A DNA stretch of 64,000 nt from Gordonia polyisoprenivorans NBRC 16320 = JCM 10675. GTDB taxonomy: Bacteria; Actinomycetota; Actinomycetes; Mycobacteriales; Mycobacteriaceae. Both the position numbers and the translations under genes were made by a program. The stretch lies in contig NZ_BAEI01000011.1 of the NCBI RefSeq assembly GCF_000241325.1, positions 186,001 through 250,000 of the forward strand, written 5' to 3'. Shown here piece after piece: positions 7,822 to 16,782 of this stretch. The stretch's first letter is position 1. Every line of letters begins with the position of its first letter. The notes beneath the pieces were generated by a model that worked only from the letters and a program-made list of their open reading frames with translations, was not told the DNA's origin and searched no databases.

Positions 7822-8835
7822 ATGGTCCACTCCGCCGCGTCGTCCGAGAACATCGGCGTGCCGTCCTCGACACCGCCCGAACCGAGAAAGAAGACGATCA
7901 GCAACCCCTACATCCATCGGTTGCAGCGCAGGCACTTCCTGCTGTTCGACGTCCTACCGATCATCGGCACCGCCGTCGCGGTCGGCTTGCTCTGGGTGAT
8001 ACCGGTACCGACCTCGGCGTGGGTCTCACTCGGTGTGATGTGGTTGCTGACCGGACTCGGCATCACCGTCGGGTACCACCGTCTGTTCACCCATCGCACC
8101 TTCAAGGCCGCGCCGGGAGCGGTTGTCGCGCTGGCGATCGCGGGCTCCATGGCCGGACAGGGGCCGGTGATATCGTGGGTCGCCCTGCACCGGCGACACC
8201 ACGAGTGCAGCGACCGCGACGGTGATCCGCACTCGCCCAACCTCTCCGGCGACGGATTCCGGGGTGCGCTGCGGGGGCTCGTCCATTCGCACTTCCTGTG
8301 GATGCGGCGTCACGAGTACCCGAACGTGATGCATTACGCCCCCGACTTGTTGAAGAATCGCGCACTGTTGCGTATTTCCCGCCACTACCACCTGTGGGTG
8401 GTGCTCGGTCTGGTCATCCCGGCGGCGATCGTCGGCGTGATGGAATGGAGCCTCACCGGCGTACTGATGGGCTTCCTGTGGGGCGGTCTCGTCCGGATAT
8501 TCGTCCTCGAGCACATCGTCTGGGCGATCAACTCCTTTCTCCACATGTACGGCACCCGGCCATACGAGTCACGTGAGAACAGCCGCAACGGAGGGGTTTT
8601 CGCGCTCGTCACACTCGGTGAAGCCTGGCACAACAATCACCACGCGTTTCCCGACTCCGCATCGTTCGGATTGAACTGGTATCGCGTCGACCCCGGTTAC
8701 TGGCTGATCGTCGTACTGTCTGCGTGCGGTCTGGCCACCGATGTGGGGGTGCCGTCACCGCAGCGGCGTGCCGCCAAACGTATCCGGACGACGCCGGCGG
8801 GGGCGGGCGCGGGCGACGTCCGCGGTGGCGACTGA
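7822..8835 (+). CDS. membrane acyl desaturase (delta-9 stearoyl-CoA desaturase family)
   Basis: A 337-residue di-iron membrane desaturase. The three histidine boxes are HRLFTH (residues 86-91), HRRHH (123-127) and HNNHH (270-274), with two pairs of hydrophobic segments around them. It introduces a double bond into an acyl chain using O2 and an external reductase, most likely the FeS flavoprotein at the start of the operon. M. tuberculosis DesA3 is a close functional analogue. The next genes are an acyl carrier protein and, further on, a fatty acyl-AMP ligase. In terminal-alkyne pathways such as JamABC the same trio works on ACP-bound chains, so the substrate here may be acyl-ACP rather than acyl-CoA. 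The ATG at 7822 is the start with desaturase sequence; longer forms overlap the previous gene. Confidence 0.9.
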   Translation: MVHSAASSENIGVPSSTPPEPRKKTISNPYIHRLQRRHFLLFDVLPIIGTAVAVGLLWVIPVPTSAWVSLGVMWLLTGLGITVGYHRLFTHRTFKAAPGAVVALAIAGSMAGQGPVISWVALHRRHHECSDRDGDPHSPNLSGDGFRGALRGLVHSHFLWMRRHEYPNVMHYAPDLLKNRALLRISRHYHLWVVLGLVIPAAIVGVMEWSLTGVLMGFLWGGLVRIFVLEHIVWAINSFLHMYGTRPYESRENSRNGGVFALVTLGEAWHNNHHAFPDSASFGLNWYRVDPGYWLIVVLSACGLATDVGVPSPQRRAAKRIRTTPAGAGAGDVRGGD

Positions 8836-8880
8836 TCAACTCTGCACCCTCAGTTCCATTCGTGTCCAGAAGTTTTCGCT

Positions 8881-8914
8881 CCAAGAGCACCTGCGCTCCA
8901 AGAGCACCTGCCCC
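8881..8914. repeat. 17-bp direct repeat upstream of acyl carrier protein gene
   Basis: CCAAGAGCACCTG recurs with a 17-bp period (copies start at 8881 and 8898) in the 137-bp gap before the acyl carrier protein. It is the only non-overlapping junction of note inside the operon. It may be a slippage product or an operator pair; nothing else in the gap suggests a function. Confidence 0.5.
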
Positions 8915-8972
8915 GTCCCGCACCCTGCGGGCCTGCGCAATCCACTCGAGCCTGCTGAACCCAGGAGGGACC

Positions 8973-9281
8973 ATGAACATGCCCCAGCCCGACGGACCGA
9001 TCGACACCGCGCCGTCGTCGGAGCCGATCACGCGCGAGAGCATCGTGCGCTGGTGTCGCGAGTACCTCGCAGACCTGCTGGAGACCATGCCGGAATCGGT
9101 CGACCCGGATGCCGGATTCGATCGGCTCGGGCTGGATTCGGCACACGCCGTCGCCCTGCTGATCGAGGTGGAAGCGCGTTACGGAGTGGAACTCCCGTCC
9201 GAGGCCTTGTTCGACAACCCGACCATCAGTGCGGTGTCGAACCATCTGTTCGAGCACCTCGATGCGGCGGCGGGGCAATGA
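8973..9281 (+). CDS. stand-alone acyl carrier protein
   Basis: A 102-residue phosphopantetheine-binding protein. The attachment serine is Ser56 in FDRLGLDSAHAV, with Ala after Ser instead of the usual Leu, followed by the helix III phrase LPSEALFDNPTISAVSNHL. GGAGGGA lies 4 nt before the ATG. It is not the primary AcpM of fatty acid synthesis, which differs in sequence and context. It lies between a desaturase and a methyltransferase and shares an operon with a fatty acyl-AMP ligase that would load it. I infer it carries the chain while the other enzymes modify it. A separate phosphopantetheinyl transferase would be needed; none is in the window. Confidence 0.88.
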   Translation: MNMPQPDGPIDTAPSSEPITRESIVRWCREYLADLLETMPESVDPDAGFDRLGLDSAHAVALLIEVEARYGVELPSEALFDNPTISAVSNHLFEHLDAAAGQ

Positions 9282-10246
9282 CCGGTGCGGAAATGACCTG
9301 TGGGGAAACGACCCTGACGCCCGGCACCGGCGCAGTGACCGGTGAGCGCAGGCGTGGCGAGGCCGCCGAGGCCATCGCGTTCCACTACGACGTCGGCAAC
9401 GACTTCTATCGCCTCTGGCTCGACGCGGATCAGAGTTATTCCTGTGCCATGCCCGAGAGTCCGGGTGACGACCTCGACGCCGCGCAGTCGCGCAAGGTGC
9501 GATATCACCTCGACGCGATCGGAATCGGGAACGCGCACCGGATTCTCGACATCGGATGTGGCTGGGGCGCGCTGCTGCGCCAGGCCGTAACGCACCCCGG
9601 AGTGACCGAGGCGATCGGACTCACGCTCAGCGTGGAACAGGCCGCCCACATCCGCGCACTCGGCGAACCCCGGATTCGCGCCGAGGTCACCGATTGGGCA
9701 GAGTACCGGCCGCCGCATCGTTTCGACGGCATCGTGTCGGTGGGCGCCTTCGAGCACTTCGCGCGGCCCGATGAGAACATCGAGACGCGCCGCGCGGTTT
9801 ATCGAGCATTCTTCACCCGATGCCGCGACTGGCTCAACGATGACGGCGCTCTGTCGCTGCAGACCATCGCGTATGCGAACATGTCTGCGATGCAGGCGAG
9901 TTCGTTCATGCAGCGGGAGATCTTCCCGCACGCCGAACTGCCCACCTTCGCCGATATCGCGGTTGCCGCGGACGGCATCTTCGAGATCGATCGCGTGACC
10001 AACGGTCGCCTGGACTACGCCTGGACCTGTGCGCAGTGGGCGCACCGGCTGAGGCAACGACGTGACGAGGCGACCCGCATCGTGGGCGAGGACACGGTCG
10101 ATCGTTACCTCCGTTACCTGACGATGTCGGCGCTGGGGTTCCGTATGGGGAAGATCTGTCTGCTGCGCTTGGTGTTACGGCCGTACCGGCGCAGCTACTT
10201 CGTGTCGGAATCCGCACCGCGACATGACCTGGACGTGGACAAGTGA
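9278..10246 (+). CDS. cyclopropane-fatty-acyl-phospholipid synthase family methyltransferase
   Basis: A 322-residue SAM-dependent enzyme of the CFA/mycolic acid synthase family. It has the N-terminal FHYDVGNDFYRLWLD, SYSCA with the conserved cysteine, SAM motif I LDIGCGWG and GAFEHF with the conserved glutamate. The strand that reads LHTIT in CmaA1, supplying a bicarbonate-binding histidine, reads LQTIA here, so that histidine is a glutamine. This may mean C-methylation or methylenation rather than cyclopropanation. The ATG overlaps the acyl carrier protein stop (ATGA), which points to an ACP-bound unsaturated chain as substrate. The chemistry is inferred; membership of the family is clear. 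Confidence 0.85.
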   Translation: MTGAEMTCGETTLTPGTGAVTGERRRGEAAEAIAFHYDVGNDFYRLWLDADQSYSCAMPESPGDDLDAAQSRKVRYHLDAIGIGNAHRILDIGCGWGALLRQAVTHPGVTEAIGLTLSVEQAAHIRALGEPRIRAEVTDWAEYRPPHRFDGIVSVGAFEHFARPDENIETRRAVYRAFFTRCRDWLNDDGALSLQTIAYANMSAMQASSFMQREIFPHAELPTFADIAVAADGIFEIDRVTNGRLDYAWTCAQWAHRLRQRRDEATRIVGEDTVDRYLRYLTMSALGFRMGKICLLRLVLRPYRRSYFVSESAPRHDLDVDK

Positions 10247-11496
10247 CGGCCACGACTCCGCGTTTCAACCCGCTTGCACCGGGATTCCGGATGGACCCCT
10301 ACCCGCTGTACGCGGCGCTCCGGGAAGCCGAACCGGTACACCGCACCCTCGGGATGTGGGTGTTCACGGCGCACAACGACATCCGTCACCTCTTGCGCGA
10401 CAACGGATTCAGTTCCTCGTTGATTCCCGATGAGGTGGCCGGACGGATCGATCGACTGCCACCGCACGCACGGGCGGACGCCGCTCGGATCGTTGACCTC
10501 GGACGGACCTCGTTGGTGTTCACCGACGACCCCGCACACGCGCGGTTGCGCGCGCTGGTCAACCGGGTCTTCACCCGTCAACGAATCGAGGGGTTGCGAC
10601 CGGTCGTGGCGCAGCGGGTGGACGACATGCTCGATCGCCTCGATATCGGCGTCCAGGCGCTGACCTTCGATCTCATCGCGAGTCTCGCGAGCCCGCTGCC
10701 GAGTGCGGTTCTCGTCGACTGGATGGCGTTGCCGCCGTCGCTCGCCTCGGTGGCACCGGAGTGGACCCACGAGGTACGCCGGTTACTCGAGCCGGGACGG
10801 ATGTCGGTCGCCGACCTCACCCGGGTGGGACGCGTCGTCGGTGACTTCGCCTCGGCACTGCGCGCTCTGGTCGACGAACGGACCCAGCACGGCGACGACC
10901 TGATCAGCGAGCTCGCGCGGGTATCGGTGGGCCACGGCGATCGTCTCTCGCAGACCGAGCTCGCCTACATCTGCATCATGTGTTTCGTCGCGGGTACCGA
11001 AACCACAACCGCCCTGTTGGGCAACGCCGTTGCCGCGCTGCTCACGCATCCGGAACAGTCGGCCAAGCTCGCCGCAGCACCCGAGCGTGCCGGAGATGCC
11101 ATTCGCGAGACGCTGCGCTACGACAGCCCGTTGCAGATGACCAAGCGGGTCGCACGCGCCGAGAGCCGATACGGCGGACAGGTCATCGGATGTGGAGACC
11201 AGGTGTTGTTGTGCCTCGGTGCAGGTAACCGGGACCCGGAGGTCTTCGACGCCCCGAACGAATTCAGTATCGACCGCGGAGCCGATATGCGCTCGGCTGC
11301 CTCACATCTGGGGTTCGGACACGGAATGCACGGTTGTCTCGGCGCCGCTCTCGCCCAACTGATCGCCCAGACGGCACTGGAGCGGGTGTGGCGGCGCTTG
11401 GAGCTGACGCCGACGGGCATCGCGCCGACCTGGCAGACCGAGAGCTTCATCATGCGCGGACCGAGCGCGTTACCCGTGAGGGGAAGATCACGATGA
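10243..11496 (+). CDS. cytochrome P450 (first of two in operon)
   Basis: A 417-residue soluble bacterial P450. The I-helix oxygen-activation motif is AGTETT (250-255), the K-helix ExxR is in ETLRYDSP, and the haem loop is FGHGMHGCLG with the axial Cys365. There is no membrane anchor. The GTG start overlaps the methyltransferase stop (GTGA). It most likely oxidises the ACP-bound or released modified acyl chain. P450s that take ACP-bound chains are known (for example BioI). Its electrons could come from the FeS flavoprotein encoded at 6330-7286. Confidence 0.92.
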   Translation: MTATTPRFNPLAPGFRMDPYPLYAALREAEPVHRTLGMWVFTAHNDIRHLLRDNGFSSSLIPDEVAGRIDRLPPHARADAARIVDLGRTSLVFTDDPAHARLRALVNRVFTRQRIEGLRPVVAQRVDDMLDRLDIGVQALTFDLIASLASPLPSAVLVDWMALPPSLASVAPEWTHEVRRLLEPGRMSVADLTRVGRVVGDFASALRALVDERTQHGDDLISELARVSVGHGDRLSQTELAYICIMCFVAGTETTTALLGNAVAALLTHPEQSAKLAAAPERAGDAIRETLRYDSPLQMTKRVARAESRYGGQVIGCGDQVLLCLGAGNRDPEVFDAPNEFSIDRGADMRSAASHLGFGHGMHGCLGAALAQLIAQTALERVWRRLELTPTGIAPTWQTESFIMRGPSALPVRGRSR

Positions 11497-12317
11497 TGTC
11501 CACCATCTCGCATCACATCGAGGAGCCGCCAGGACTCTGGCTGCGGCCGATGCCGGACACGCACCGCGTGAACCGTGGGCGCGCCCACACCAGAGTGGTG
11601 ATGGTGCCCCACGCCGGCGCGGGCGTGTCGACGTTCACCCGTTGGGGCGCTTGCTTCCCCGCCGGTCTCGAGGTGTTGCGAGTGCAGTTGCCGGGGCGGG
11701 AGGATGTGCGTCATGCGGCCCGGGCGACCTCGGTATTCGCCGCAGCCACCACCCTGGCCGGCCAGCTGTTGGCGTTGCCCGAGATACCGACGGTGGTGTA
11801 CGGGCATTCCATGGGTGCGGTCATCGCCTTCGAACTCACTCGGTGCCTCCTCGCTGCCGGTCGGTCGCCGATCCATCTGTGCGTCTCGGGGCGGCGCGCT
11901 CCTCACCTCCCCGCCAGCCGTCCGCCGCTGCACGAACGCGACGACGAGGAACTCCTCGCCGGGCTCGCCGAACTGTCCGACACCTGGCACCTACTGGCAC
12001 GAACGCCGGAATTCCTCAGTGACGCCTTGGATCTGGTGCGATATGACCTGGCGATGGTGGAGCAGTACCGATATGTCGCCGGACCGATCCTCGAGGACGG
12101 TGGGGTGGTACCGCTCCCGGTACCGATCACGGTGTGCCACGGCAACCGTGATCCGCTCGTCGATGCCGACGAGGCGTGGTCGTGGTCGGCACATACCGCA
12201 TCGGGTTTCGCCGGGCACACGTTCGCCGGTGACCACTTCTTCCCGCAGCAACACCGGGATCGCCTGACCGCACTGTTCGTGTCGCCGCCATCGACCGCGG
12301 AGCCGGCGGGGTCATGA
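11493..12317 (+). CDS. type II thioesterase (GrsT/TesA-like alpha/beta hydrolase)
   Basis: A 274-residue alpha/beta hydrolase typical of thioesterases next to PKS/NRPS genes. It has VPHAGAGVSTFTRW at the start, VQLPGRE, nucleophile elbow GHSMG near residue 108, HGNRDPLV with the acid, and GDHFF with the catalytic His. Such enzymes release or edit chains on carrier proteins. Here the only carrier is the stand-alone ACP, so it is the best candidate for product release. The ATG overlaps the P450 stop (ATGA). Confidence 0.88.
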   Translation: MMSTISHHIEEPPGLWLRPMPDTHRVNRGRAHTRVVMVPHAGAGVSTFTRWGACFPAGLEVLRVQLPGREDVRHAARATSVFAAATTLAGQLLALPEIPTVVYGHSMGAVIAFELTRCLLAAGRSPIHLCVSGRRAPHLPASRPPLHERDDEELLAGLAELSDTWHLLARTPEFLSDALDLVRYDLAMVEQYRYVAGPILEDGGVVPLPVPITVCHGNRDPLVDADEAWSWSAHTASGFAGHTFAGDHFFPQQHRDRLTALFVSPPSTAEPAGS

Positions 12318-14143
12318 ACGGCCACGACGATCCCGAACGTCGGGGCGCGTTCCTGCCCGACGTGCTCATGACCCGCGCGCGGACGGCGCCGGACCGGGTT
12401 GTCTATGTGTTCGTCGACGAGTCCGGAACGGAGGTCGATCAACTCGACCACGCAACCCTGCACCGTCGTGCCGTCCGGATCGCGGAACGATTGCGGCGGC
12501 AATGCGTGCCCGGCGACCGCGCCCTGCTGGCGTTCCTTCCCGGCCTCGACTTCATCGCCGCCTTCTTCGGGTGCATGTATGCGCGTGTCGTCGCGGTACC
12601 GGTGGCGCCGCCGCTGCCGACCCCGACCGCGGGGCCGAGCGCGATTCGGAATGTGATCGCCGACGCCCAACCCGCAATAGTGTTGACCGACAAGGTATCC
12701 GACGAATTCTTCGGCGAGACGTTGAGGACGCTGTGTCCGGTACCGCCCATGTGGGTCGATGACCTGACCGACAGCGATCTGACCGACAGCGATCTGACCG
12801 ACAGCGATCTGACCGACAACGGGGTGGTCGATGACGTACCCGCCGATGAACGATCGGCCATCCCGTATGACTCCACGCACGCCGCGGATCCGGTGGACGC
12901 CGACGACGTCGCACTCCTGCAGTACACCTCGGGCTCAACCGGTGCGCCCAAGGGAGTGATGGTGACGCATGGCAACCTGCGCGCCAACCAAGAGATGATC
13001 CGCGATGCCTTTGGTCATGACGAGACATCGGTGGTCGTTGGTTGGGCCCCCTTCTTCCATGATCAGGGCTTGATAGGAAATGTGTTGCAGCCGCTGTATG
13101 TCGGTGCCCGAGCGGTTCTGATGTCGCCCATGACCTTCATCCGTCGGCCACTGCTGTGGCCGACGCTGATCTCGCGGTATCGGGCCACCACCAGCGGAGG
13201 GCCGGACTTCGCCTACGCGGCCTGCGTGGCGCATGCCCGTCGTACCGGATTGCCGGCCGATCTCGACCTGACGAGCTGGACCGTCGCCTTCAATGGAGCC
13301 GAGCCGATCCGCTCCGACACGATCCGCAGCTTCGCGGCGGAGTTCGCGCCCCACGGATTCGACGCTCGCGCAATGTATCCGTGTTACGGGCTCGCCGAGT
13401 CGACCCTGTTGGTCACGGCGTCCCGTCCGGGTCGTGGGCCGCGCACGCTGCGAGCGTCCGCAGCGGACCTACAACATCGACGTTACCGTCCGGATTCGGC
13501 CGGGACCGAAGTGGTGGGGTCCGGAACAGCGGTGCGGGGCAGCGTGATCCGCATCGTCGACCCGGACAGGCGCGTCGGCCTCCCCGACGGCGTCGTCGGG
13601 GAGATATGGGTCTCCGGTGAGCATGTGTGTGCGGGCTATTGGCACAATCGCCCCGCGACCGACGCGTTGTTCGGGGCGATCGTCGGTGGCGGTGATCCCA
13701 TGCTGCGCACCGGTGACCTCGGGTTCGTCGTCGCGGGCGAACTGTACGTGGTGGGACGCATCAAGGACATGATCGTCATCCGTGGTCGCAACTTCTATCC
13801 CACCGACATCGAAAGAGCGACTGTGGGAGCACATTCGGCGCTCCGTCCGGGCGGCTGCGCGGCGTTCGGGTGGGCCGAGGAGTCATCGGGTGGTGACACT
13901 CCTGCCGAGGAGGTGGTCGTGGTCGCCGAGATCCGGGCCACGCACCGAGACCTCGACGCGGCGGAGGTGCGTTCGGCGATCCGCGCGGCGATCCGGGCCG
14001 ACCTCGGGATCACTGTGCTCCGTATCGGACTCATCGCCGCCGGCGAGTTGCCCAAGACGACCAGCGGAAAGGTGCGGCGCCGAGCGGCACGTGCCCTCTA
14101 CGACAATGACGGGTTCACGCCCGTCGGAACGGAGTATCGATGA
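12314..14143 (+). CDS. fatty acyl-AMP ligase (FAAL, FadD-like)
   Basis: A 609-residue adenylate-forming enzyme. It carries the P-loop YTSGSTGAPKGVMVTHGNL, the FAAL-typical YPCYGLAESTLLVTA, RTGDLGFV, and GRIKDMIVIRGRNFYPTDIE near the hinge. The last conserved lysine is in LPKTTSGKVRRR. FAALs make acyl adenylates and pass the chain to a carrier protein rather than to CoA, which fits the ACP gene upstream. Residues ~150-169 are a four-fold LTDSD-type repeat in a loop of the N-terminal domain and are absent from the family. The ATG overlaps the thioesterase stop (ATGA). Confidence 0.9.
   Translation: MNGHDDPERRGAFLPDVLMTRARTAPDRVVYVFVDESGTEVDQLDHATLHRRAVRIAERLRRQCVPGDRALLAFLPGLDFIAAFFGCMYARVVAVPVAPPLPTPTAGPSAIRNVIADAQPAIVLTDKVSDEFFGETLRTLCPVPPMWVDDLTDSDLTDSDLTDSDLTDNGVVDDVPADERSAIPYDSTHAADPVDADDVALLQYTSGSTGAPKGVMVTHGNLRANQEMIRDAFGHDETSVVVGWAPFFHDQGLIGNVLQPLYVGARAVLMSPMTFIRRPLLWPTLISRYRATTSGGPDFAYAACVAHARRTGLPADLDLTSWTVAFNGAEPIRSDTIRSFAAEFAPHGFDARAMYPCYGLAESTLLVTASRPGRGPRTLRASAADLQHRRYRPDSAGTEVVGSGTAVRGSVIRIVDPDRRVGLPDGVVGEIWVSGEHVCAGYWHNRPATDALFGAIVGGGDPMLRTGDLGFVVAGELYVVGRIKDMIVIRGRNFYPTDIERATVGAHSALRPGGCAAFGWAEESSGGDTPAEEVVVVAEIRATHRDLDAAEVRSAIRAAIRADLGITVLRIGLIAAGELPKTTSGKVRRRAARALYDNDGFTPVGTEYR
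12761..12820 (+). repeat. four in-frame 15-bp tandem repeats inside FAAL gene
   Basis: Four consecutive 15-bp units of the form GATCTGACCGACAGC encode D-L-T-D-S repeated, with only one or two base differences between units. They lie between the N-terminal domain and the region before the P-loop, in a stretch rich in Asp. Near-identity at DNA level shows the expansion is recent. Confidence 0.9.
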
Positions 14144-14583
14144 CCACCACCACGACGTCCGACTCGCCGGATCCCGCCGCCGCCGAGGCCATCAGAGCCG
14201 TCCTGGACGCGATGCCCGCGGCACGTGCGCTGGGCTTCGCGATCGAGTCACTCGGAACCGGCGCCGCCACGCTTCGACTGGCGGTTCGCCCCGATCACAC
14301 CCAGCACACCGGACACGTTCAGGCGGGCGTTCTCGGCGCTCTCGCCGATTACGCAGCAGGCGCGGCAGTGGCGACGTTGCTGCCGACGGGCTGGGCGAAC
14401 GTCACGCTCGACTACACCATCAAGATCGTGGCGCCCGCCCCCGGCCCGCAACTGAGCGCGCAGGGAACCGCGGTGTCGGCGGGTCGAACCATCTCCGTCG
14501 GTCGCGCCGACATCTTCGATGAGGACGGAAATCTCTGTGCGACTGCGTTGTCGACGTTTCGTAACGTTCGGTTGGTGCGGTGA
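14140..14583 (+). CDS. PaaI-type hot-dog thioesterase
   Basis: A 147-residue single hot-dog domain with the PaaI-like core HTGHVQAGVLGALADYAAGAAV and a C-terminal ADIFDEDGNLCATALSTF. In this family the acid in the LADYA helix takes part in hydrolysis. It is a separate lineage from the two DUF4442-like paralogues at the operon start. It overlaps the FAAL stop (ATGA) and its own stop overlaps the next P450. Likely roles are proofreading of mis-loaded acyl groups or release of the product. Confidence 0.82.
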   Translation: MTTTTTSDSPDPAAAEAIRAVLDAMPAARALGFAIESLGTGAATLRLAVRPDHTQHTGHVQAGVLGALADYAAGAAVATLLPTGWANVTLDYTIKIVAPAPGPQLSAQGTAVSAGRTISVGRADIFDEDGNLCATALSTFRNVRLVR

Positions 14584-15794
14584 ACACGCGCATCGATGCC
14601 GGCGGGATGGATCTGTTCGACCCGGCGTTTGCGGTCGATCCACATACCGCGTATCGGAGGTTGCAGGCGACCGCCCCGGTTGTCGTTCACCCGCAGGGAT
14701 TCTGGCTGCTGACCCGCTACGCCGATGTCGCGGCGCTACAGCGGTCCGGACACTCCGTGCAAGAGAGCGCACTTCGCCATATTCCCGATTTCAAGAGCGA
14801 CAGCACCCGACTGGGCGATGAGAACCGCATGATGCGCGGATTGTCGTTGCTCGATCGCGACCCGCCGGACCATTCCCGACTCCGGCGGCTGGTCGGTACG
14901 CCGTTCACCCGATCAGGTGTCGCCGCACGTATGGACCGGATCAGCCGACTCGCCGATCGCGCGCTCGACCGTGTGGCCGCTGCGGGCACCATCGATCTGA
15001 TGCACGAAGTCGCGTTCACCATGCCGTACGAGGTGATCTCGGAGATCCTCGGGGTGTCCGGGGTCGACACCGAACGGTTCCGAGAACACATCGGTACGCT
15101 CGTGCTCGGGCTCGAACCACTTGCGGAGCCGGCCACCCAGGCCCGTATTCGAGCGGCCAACGATGAGTTGACGGCGATGACCCGTGATCTGGTGCGGCGC
15201 AAGCACTCCGATCCCGGCGATGATCTGTTGACCGCCCTGATCGCGGCGGAACGCGCGGGTGAACTCACTGGTGACGAGTTGGTCGCCCAGGTGATGTTCG
15301 TCCTGATTGCCGGTCATGAGACCACGGTCAACCTCATCGGCTCCGCGGTGGCAACACTTCTCGCGCATCCGGACAGTATTGCGATGGTGCGGCAGCGACC
15401 CGATCTCGTGACCAATGTGGTCGAAGAGGTTCTGCGGTTCGAGCCGTCGGTGCACCTGATGCGACGGGTCACGACCGCGCCCCTCGACGTCGAAGGAGTG
15501 CGAATCCCTCTGGGCTCGTTCGTGATCGGCGTCATCGCCGCGGCCAACCGGGACCCCGCCTTCTGGGGTGGGGATGCCGCGACGTTTCGTCCTGATCGGC
15601 CGCTGGCGCACCGTCATCTGTCGTTCGGTGCGGGGATTCACCATTGTCTGGGTGCGGCGCTGGCTCGGGCCGAAACCGCGGCTTTCCTTTCCGGATTCCT
15701 CGAGCGGTTCCCCCGCGCACGGCTGGATTCGTTGTCCTGGAACGGGCGACGCAACATCCGCGGTCCGGAATCGGTTGTGGTGACCGTCAGTTGA
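14580..15794 (+). CDS. cytochrome P450 (second of two in operon)
   Basis: A 404-residue soluble P450 with I-helix AGHETT (244-249), ExxR in EVLRFEP, and haem loop FGAGIHHCLG with axial Cys356. It is distinct from the first P450 (different N-terminus and I-helix), so the pair is not a tandem duplication. The GTG start overlaps the thioesterase stop (GTGA). It is the last gene of the unit and converges on the hydrolase at 15787 with an 8-bp overlap. Two P450s imply at least two oxidations, or one multi-step oxidation plus tailoring. Confidence 0.92.
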   Translation: MNTRIDAGGMDLFDPAFAVDPHTAYRRLQATAPVVVHPQGFWLLTRYADVAALQRSGHSVQESALRHIPDFKSDSTRLGDENRMMRGLSLLDRDPPDHSRLRRLVGTPFTRSGVAARMDRISRLADRALDRVAAAGTIDLMHEVAFTMPYEVISEILGVSGVDTERFREHIGTLVLGLEPLAEPATQARIRAANDELTAMTRDLVRRKHSDPGDDLLTALIAAERAGELTGDELVAQVMFVLIAGHETTVNLIGSAVATLLAHPDSIAMVRQRPDLVTNVVEEVLRFEPSVHLMRRVTTAPLDVEGVRIPLGSFVIGVIAAANRDPAFWGGDAATFRPDRPLAHRHLSFGAGIHHCLGAALARAETAAFLSGFLERFPRARLDSLSWNGRRNIRGPESVVVTVS

Positions 15795-16668
15795 CCGAAC
15801 CGAGGTGGTCGGCCAAGAGCGCCGACACGGTGTCCGGTTGCTCGAGAACGCTGCTGTGGCCACACCCCGGTAACAGGTGCAGTGTGGCTCCCGGAATGGC
15901 CGCGGCGACCCGGGAGGCCTCCACCGGAGGTGTTGCCACGTCGTTCTCGGCGCCGATGACCAGGGTCGGGGTGGTGATCAGCGGCAGCTGGGAGGCCACG
16001 GCATCTCGTGCCACGACACCCGCCACGACGCGTCGCAGGGTGGCCCGACGGGCGGTGGACTGTTGGGTGGTCGCGAGTCGGGCGAACCATTCGTCACCGA
16101 TGCGCTTGCCACGCGCGGTGTCGACGAACCCACGACCGAAGAGCTTGGACTCCAGCAGGTGTCGAAGTGGCCGAACACCGGTCAGCTGCTGTATCCAGGC
16201 CATGGCGGTGTAGTCGATGGCGGATCGGGCTGATTCGTTGCGCGCCATGGTGTTGAGGAGGGTCAGCGAGCGGAGCAGTTCGGGATGACGCAGGGCGAGC
16301 CGCATCCCGACGTAGCCACCCATCGACAGTCCGACGTAGTGCACGGGACCTGTTGCCAGGTGCTCGATCACCCCGAGCGTGTCGTCGGTGAGCGTATCCA
16401 TGTCATAGGCGGAATGGTGGCCCACGCTGGCACCCTGGCCGCGCCAGTCCGGGCGGATGCAGCGGAACCGCCCGCGCAGCGCGGCCACCTGATCGTCGAA
16501 CATGGTGCCGTCGAACAACAGCCCGTGACCGAAGAGGATCGTCTCCGTCGGGTCCGCGGCCCGCGGTACGCCGGAGTCCCGACAGGTGATGGTCGCGTTC
16601 GGCATGTCGATGGTGTGCACGGTGTCCACCGGGAGAGTATCGCGTGCCGAGGAGACGTCGTGCCGCAT
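15787..16668 (-). CDS. alpha/beta-fold hydrolase
   Basis: A 293-residue alpha/beta hydrolase with FGHGLLFDGTMFDDQ (oxyanion region), nucleophile elbow GLSMGG near residue 114, an acid in the IGAENDVATP region, and LPGCGHSSVLEQP with the catalytic histidine. The set resembles 3-oxoadipate enol-lactonase or haloperoxidase-like esterases. It has no signal peptide. It converges on the P450 gene and is divergent from the GlcD-type oxidase. The start is uncertain: ATG at 16668 lacks a ribosome-binding site, and ATG at 16605 (MPNATIT) is an alternative. Substrate unknown. Confidence 0.78.
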   Translation of the reverse strand: MRHDVSSARDTLPVDTVHTIDMPNATITCRDSGVPRAADPTETILFGHGLLFDGTMFDDQVAALRGRFRCIRPDWRGQGASVGHHSAYDMDTLTDDTLGVIEHLATGPVHYVGLSMGGYVGMRLALRHPELLRSLTLLNTMARNESARSAIDYTAMAWIQQLTGVRPLRHLLESKLFGRGFVDTARGKRIGDEWFARLATTQQSTARRATLRRVVAGVVARDAVASQLPLITTPTLVIGAENDVATPPVEASRVAAAIPGATLHLLPGCGHSSVLEQPDTVSALLADHLGSVN

Positions 16669-16782
16669 CGATCGGCGTCGTGAACGCCCCGATCGATCCG
16701 GACTATTGCCGGAATACCGGGTGACTCCATCGCGCCCGTCCCGGATGGGTGGTTGCGCACCGCGCGCGGCCAGAGTTGGCCG

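Noticed and set aside
15787..15794. 8-bp convergent overlap of P450 and hydrolase as a fused or frameshifted gene
   Set aside because: Both proteins are complete, with normal C-termini; this is ordinary gene packing.
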